NCBI GenBank assembly: GCA_030407005.1
Contig: JAUDYN010000002.1
Location: forward strand, 3,844,001-3,908,000
Origin: Desarmillaria ectypa
Lineage: Eukaryota; Basidiomycota; Agaricomycetes; Agaricales; Physalacriaceae
Direction: 5' to 3'
Length of the DNA: 64,000 bases
Shown here in pieces: positions 59,897-64,000 of this stretch. How positions within the stretch are numbered: the stretch's first letter is position 1; the number at the start of each line of letters is the position of its first letter. Position numbers and translations under genes: made by a program. The notes under the pieces are model-generated. The model searched no databases, was not told the origin of the DNA, and saw only the letters and a list, made by a program, of their open reading frames with translations.

Positions 59897-60960
59897 GATA
59901 AGGATGAGGATGGAGGATGGAGGAGGGGTATCACCACGTACATCGAAACATCTTGGCAGTAATTATGTATATGTATGAACTGGGCCACAAGGAAGCCTCG
60001 CTAATTCCATTCCGCAGGGCTGATCTTGATTAAGCCTCATCACTATTTGGTTGGGGCAGAACCGAGATCCACGCATCCTCCGCGTGCTGGACACGCTTTC
60101 GGAGCGGTGAAACATAATAATCAACGACGAGGCCGGGCGTACAAGAACGTTTGCGACGACAGCAAGCCTTCAGCAGCTGGAAACCATTATGCAAACCTCG
60201 TGAGATAACGGAGTTTACTCGGGCCCTCTATCCTAGACACCGCAGCAGGAGACCCGAAGGTCCGAGTGACTGAGCAAGATCGCCTAACTAGCAAATCTCG
60301 GCGCTTGAGCACATACTCAAAAACATACACGGGCCGAGGACCACATGATAATAGCATGTTCTCATCTATGTCGTAAATGAGTCTATTTTCGCATAACGTG
60401 AAGACAGCCTGCATTCCATCTGTTCAGACTAATGAAATGCATCATGCTAAGGCTACAAATGGTATCATTGAAACTCACAGGTCCAGAAGATATGTCGCGT
60501 CAAAAGCTGAAAACCGATGGGAGGAAGGGGTGTCAAGTCTAACGAATGCGGTCCATTTAGTAGGCTTGTCATTGGATGTTGTGGGGTGTTAAGGAAGAAT
60601 CATGACTGGTGACTGGTGATGCTGGCTGGGCGGATTCAGCCACGACAACGCAGCACCAGATCATTCCTCTGACGTCGAAAATCAACTCTAGGATATATCA
60701 AGGTGCTGGGGACGGGTCGACGAAAAGTCGCTTCTCCGACAACGCCATGATCAAGTTGCCGCTGGACCTGATCACGATCGAGAGCAAGTTTATCTTCAAT
60801 AGTCGTTTTCAGACAATCTAGACGCACATATATGTGCATGCGTCAGAGCCTTGATGCAGGATTAGTGACGACTCCCAGATATGAAAAAGTCTGACCGTTT
60901 CCCGGATATATAAGAATGAGAATTAACGTCTTCCCCCTAGACCGTACTAATGATGCACTA
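59897..60960. other. Intergenic, no gene seen
   Basis: About 1 kb. Several short chance frames are present on both strands; none shows domains or splice continuity. Confidence 0.45.
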
Positions 60961-61378
60961 CTATACATTAGAGCCACTAGCAGGTCCGATGCCCTCCACG
61001 CGGTCCAGATACCACTCCGGGAGCAATATGTTCGTGCTGCTCGTAATAACTAAGTTTTCTGGTCTATAAGGTGGCTGTCCATATCTAGTAGAGTTGGCAG
61101 TGCCTAACGCTGATATCCCAATTAGATATTTGCCCATGCTCGTATAATGCTGGCAGACCTGTTACACAGTTCCGTAGCAAAATGAAAGCAAGTACTTACC
61201 TCAAGTGCCATGCAGAGGGGTCCACACGCACGAGGTCTGTGGGTTTTCTGGCTTTCCGGATAGATCAGCTACTTTTTCCGTCTTTGACACGTCCAGAGAG
61301 GTATCGAGAACTTGATTGAATAGCTCTGCCTGGAAGGCTGCCTTGTAGGAGACATCGTCGGCGATTGGCAAGGGCTCG
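60961..61378 (-). CDS. C-terminal exons of an unidentified gene
   Basis: Two minus-strand exons read as protein. The first starts at 61378 after a CATAG acceptor and runs to a GTGTGG donor near 61230 (EPLPIADDVSYKAAFQAELF, then LSGKPENPQTSC). The second starts near 61160 (HYTSMGKYLIGISALGTANS, then RPENLVITSSTNILLPEWYL) and ends at 60961 with GPASGSNV. A closer GTAAGT donor exists, but the first frame hits TGA just before it, so I prefer the upstream donor. I could not find any phase-compatible coding sequence above 61378, so the 5' part is missing, diverged or lost. I do not recognise the family. Confidence 0.4.
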
Positions 61379-61948
61379 CTATGTGTCTTTCAACGCATGG
61401 ATCTGGTGGAATAGTCAGCCAGACGAGTATATTAATGGAGAGGACTCGCAGGATGAAGGTGGCCTACCATAAATTTTATCCTATTTTCTTCAAAACCTCC
61501 AATTATAGTTTTACATGTTGTTGGCATGGCCGCATACACAATCCACTCCTAGCAATCGCGGTACGAGTAAACACGATTACATTCAAGGCCTCTAGGTATT
61601 CGCAACTTAGGCCGGACGTATGTAAAACAACGGGCCCATGCAGCGACTGATACATGACAGAGCATACCTACTGCTGGATGGCGGACGAAGAAAAAGTTCA
61701 ACCTGTCGCCGCAAGCACAATCACACGTGATACTTATAGGGGCCAAACGCGTACTTCGAAACAACGCGTGACCGGGACCGGGTACATACTCACATTATTC
61801 GTCAGACAAATTTACATGAAGACAGGTAAGTTCCACTGATAACACATTCCCACAGTTCTCATAATTCAGTCTATTTTTGCTTACTGGTTACATATATGCG
61901 ACCCGATTATCCTTCTGTCTTACGGTTCCACCTGTTGGAAGGCATTAG
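61379..61948. other. Intergenic or lost 5' part of the preceding gene
   Basis: Short stretches such as a possible exon near 61560-61520 (EWIVYAAMPTT) are suggestive but cannot be joined in phase. Confidence 0.35.
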
Positions 61949-63229
61949 TTAAAAGCTCAATAACACGGCCTCTCGTACGCACAAGTCTAAAAACAGTTTC
62001 CATAGAATGGAGAACATAATGCTTTGCAGCCCATTCGCGATGATTCTCGTCTTGAGTCCTCGGCCGAACAAACCTCGAAACCCATCTACAGCAATGACAG
62101 CACGGGCGGCATCCACATATCCGATCCGTGTCTCGTTTACTTGGCGGTAGGTCTTCAAAACTCGTAGAGAGTTTGAGACGGTGTCTGAGATGACGGCGGC
62201 ACAGAAACCAATGAACGCCTGCCGAAGAAGCTTCTCAACAAAGGTCGTAGGCGGAGGGAGAGCTTGGTCGAGGAAGTTGTAAGTAGAGAACCAAGGATAG
62301 TTCCCCACGAACGTGGCTGCTGCGGTGGCCAGTGCGCCATACCATAATGATCCGATTCCGTATTGCCTGACCTATATAAATAGGTGCCATTATGAGATGA
62401 GATGACGCGAGATGTATGAGGGCTTACGCGGGTTCTCAGGATGTGCATTCCCGGTTTGCCCTGGGTCTGCATAGTGGTCTTGACGGTATCGATGGGGGTA
62501 AGAAGGATCCTGAATGCAGCAGCGGTGAGGGAGACGAATATAGTTTGAACGTGGGCCGGAAGATTCTTCATGTACGTGTTCGAGCTGAGGAGCACGAGAA
62601 TCCCGGCGTTGGCTGCAGTATCGCCAAAGCGAGATACGGGGCCCTGTATAAGAGCAGCGGAGAGCCCTTGATAGTAACGTGTCCATCCGCCATTATTGTA
62701 CAAGGTCAGGACGGCTTCGCTGGTCGAAGACCCGTATCGGTATTGGTAGTTCATGACGGTGCGAACAGGCTACCGAAATGCTTATCAATGTCGGCCAATG
62801 ACACGTCAGTAAATCTTACCATTAGAGTCAGCACCTGTAGGACCATTGCTGTATAGCAGATTAGACTGGAGGCCGCAACATTTCGTACACCGGAGGGTCG
62901 TACCAGCAGCACCGCTCAACCCCCCACCTAGCGCTGCCTTCAATGCTTTCTTGAAATCAAACTAGTCCATTGTTAGAGACATTGAGCTCTTAAAATGCAA
63001 AGACACATACTGTTACATCATCAGCATCGATGAAGCCTTTGATGAAGACAGCTAGGACGCTGACTCCCAGTAGCGTGGTTAACAGGTAAAATAATATATG
63101 CTTCCAACTACGCCCTTGTTTGACTACCTTGCCACTAGCCTCCGTTGTATCGTATGCTATCTGTGGGGAATCTAGAAGGGGCTGAGCCTCTGTGTCTGCT
63201 TGTGGGGACTTCGCGATAACGTCGCTCAT
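61949..63229 (-). CDS. Divergent mitochondrial carrier family protein
   Basis: The exons are 63229-63011, 62961-62904, 62848-62820, 62769-62428 and 62371-61949 (356 residues, phases consistent). The first 50 residues are cytosolic, then a transmembrane helix (HILFYLLTTLLGVSVLAVFI). Three carrier repeats follow: ALGGGLSGAAAMVLQVLTLM with PVRTVMNYQ, then LLTPIDTVKTTMQTQG, then VISDTVSNSLRVLKTY. Only the second repeat keeps the canonical P-x-D-x-x-K signature. In the first, the acidic residue is Arg; in the third, the Pro is Ser. Blocks RYYQGLSAALIQGPVSRFGD and GLFGRGLKTRIIANGLQ are typical carrier segments. This is the type of large fungal carrier whose substrate is unknown. Exon 3 has just 29 nt. 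Confidence 0.8.
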
Positions 63230-63572
63230 GGTGGGGCTGAGTAAGAGACGCGACGGTAGTCACGGCCCGGATAAACGCGATCTTCGATCTATTTATTTAT
63301 GTGCACTCAGTAATCCCGTCACGACCTCCTTCTAGAGACAAGTGACAATATAATGCCCTGAGCCTGATGTTCTTCAAAGGTTGACTTGCCTTTCCTCGCT
63401 ACAGCTTGAGTGAACAAGCTCTAGTAAGTGCCAACAATATTGAGCTTTGTTGCAAGGCTAAAATATTATTTTTCTACGGCATGAGAAGGGTGAACCCAAA
63501 AGCACTGACAACTTTTCTCTACTCTCTGCTTGTAGCATTGTGCGATGTACATTTATGTAGTAACGAGCTTAC
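63230..63572. other. Intergenic or 3' end of the edge gene
   Basis: This is the promoter of the carrier gene. A possible last short exon of the edge gene could lie near 63520-63450, but I could not confirm it. Confidence 0.3.
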
Positions 63573-64000
63573 TTGAATGGGACCCGGATACGGCCATCGG
63601 GTACTTCCACGGAATAGGGCCTGCCAAACTGGGCGCTTGGTCCGTGCGCGAAGGCTGCGTATAAAAGCCGGATGCAAACATAGAAATGACTCATACTTAC
63701 CTTGATGGCACAAGCCCCTCCACGTAACCGGGTTTGTGGGCCGTGGAGATCCTTCATAGCACGGCGACCCTGTCCCCAGAGGGTGTCTGCGGCTTGTGTA
63801 GGCTCAGGCTTATGCACCGTCTAAATATTTTCCTGTTCCACTTCGGCCACTCTGGCCGGGTGGGCATCCTTTTTTCTTTGCTGTTAACTAGTGGATACCT
63901 CTGTTTGGTTTTCAAGTTGCAGCAAACAATATGAGGAGTTATTAGGGTTTTATTTGTATTGTCTTGTAGAGTATTAATGTTCTTGTTTTTTTATTAGTGA
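63573..64000 (-). CDS. Partial gene running off the right edge
   Basis: An exon at 63820-63701 follows a TTTAG acceptor and ends at a good GTAAGT donor. It reads HKPEPTQAADTLWGQGRRAM, then KDLHGPQTRLRGGACAIK. A second exon at 63654-63573 may follow in phase, ending at a GTAAGC donor, but two different frames of it read plausibly (one contains QFGRPYSVEVPDGRIRVPF). The 5' end lies beyond the window. No family is recognised. Confidence 0.35.

Overview
The window comes from a nuclear chromosome of a basidiomycete fungus, most likely a wood- or litter-decaying member of the Agaricomycetes. Genes are dense on both strands and cut by many 45-70 nt GT-AG introns. Several coding exons are only 7-29 nt long. 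The content includes a secreted class II (lignin-type) haem peroxidase, a KRE6/SKN1-type GH16 protein, F-box-like genes arranged as in basidiomycete expansions, and a DUF7918-like protein. No rRNA, tRNA or CRISPR array was recognised. No complete transposon was recognised either, but one short element with terminal inverted repeats was found.

Layout, left to right: cytochrome c oxidase subunit IV/Cox5 (+, 242-943); a decayed GNAT copy (about 2030-2640) followed by its intact paralogue (+, 3058-4016); an NAD(P)-binding protein (+, 4438-5368); the retromer subunit VPS29 (+, 6380-7168); a KRE6/SKN1-like GH16 gene with four micro-exons (+, 7893-10572); a frame-disrupted small gene (-, 11113-11686); ATP synthase epsilon (-, 12671-12970); a Rab4/Ypt4-like GTPase (+, 13127-14113); a DUF7918-like gene (+, 14757-15943); a Dnf-type P4-ATPase (-, 16148-21154); an amino-acid permease (+, 23130-25436); a cyclin-box protein with C-terminal repeats (+, 25920-27985); and a small Ser-rich protein (+, 28504-28944).

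After a gene-poor stretch (29-32 kb) come a CENP-C/Mif2-type cupin protein (+, 32003-33241), adenylosuccinate synthetase (+, 33847-35504), an F-box gene (-, 35609-36827) divergent from an NTA1-type amidase (+, 37024-38100), a second F-box-like gene (+) and a truncated third copy (-, 40471-40950), the class II peroxidase (+, 42136-43957) and an MFS monocarboxylate-type transporter (-, 44232-46184). The right part is almost entirely on the minus strand: a Hel2/ZNF598-type RING ligase, a TFIIIC WD40 subunit, a long coiled-coil protein, an F-box protein with a hydrophobic N-terminus, a membrane-anchored coiled-coil protein, an unidentified C-terminal gene piece, a divergent mitochondrial carrier and a partial gene at the right edge.

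The genes are mainly unrelated housekeeping functions (respiration, purine synthesis, vesicle traffic, lipid flipping, translation quality control, Pol III transcription), with accessory islands at the GNAT duplicate, the F-box cluster and the peroxidase. Exon models were built by hand from splice signals, reading phase and remembered family patterns. For the genes where every exon boundary is stated, the summed length is a multiple of three. No database search was possible.
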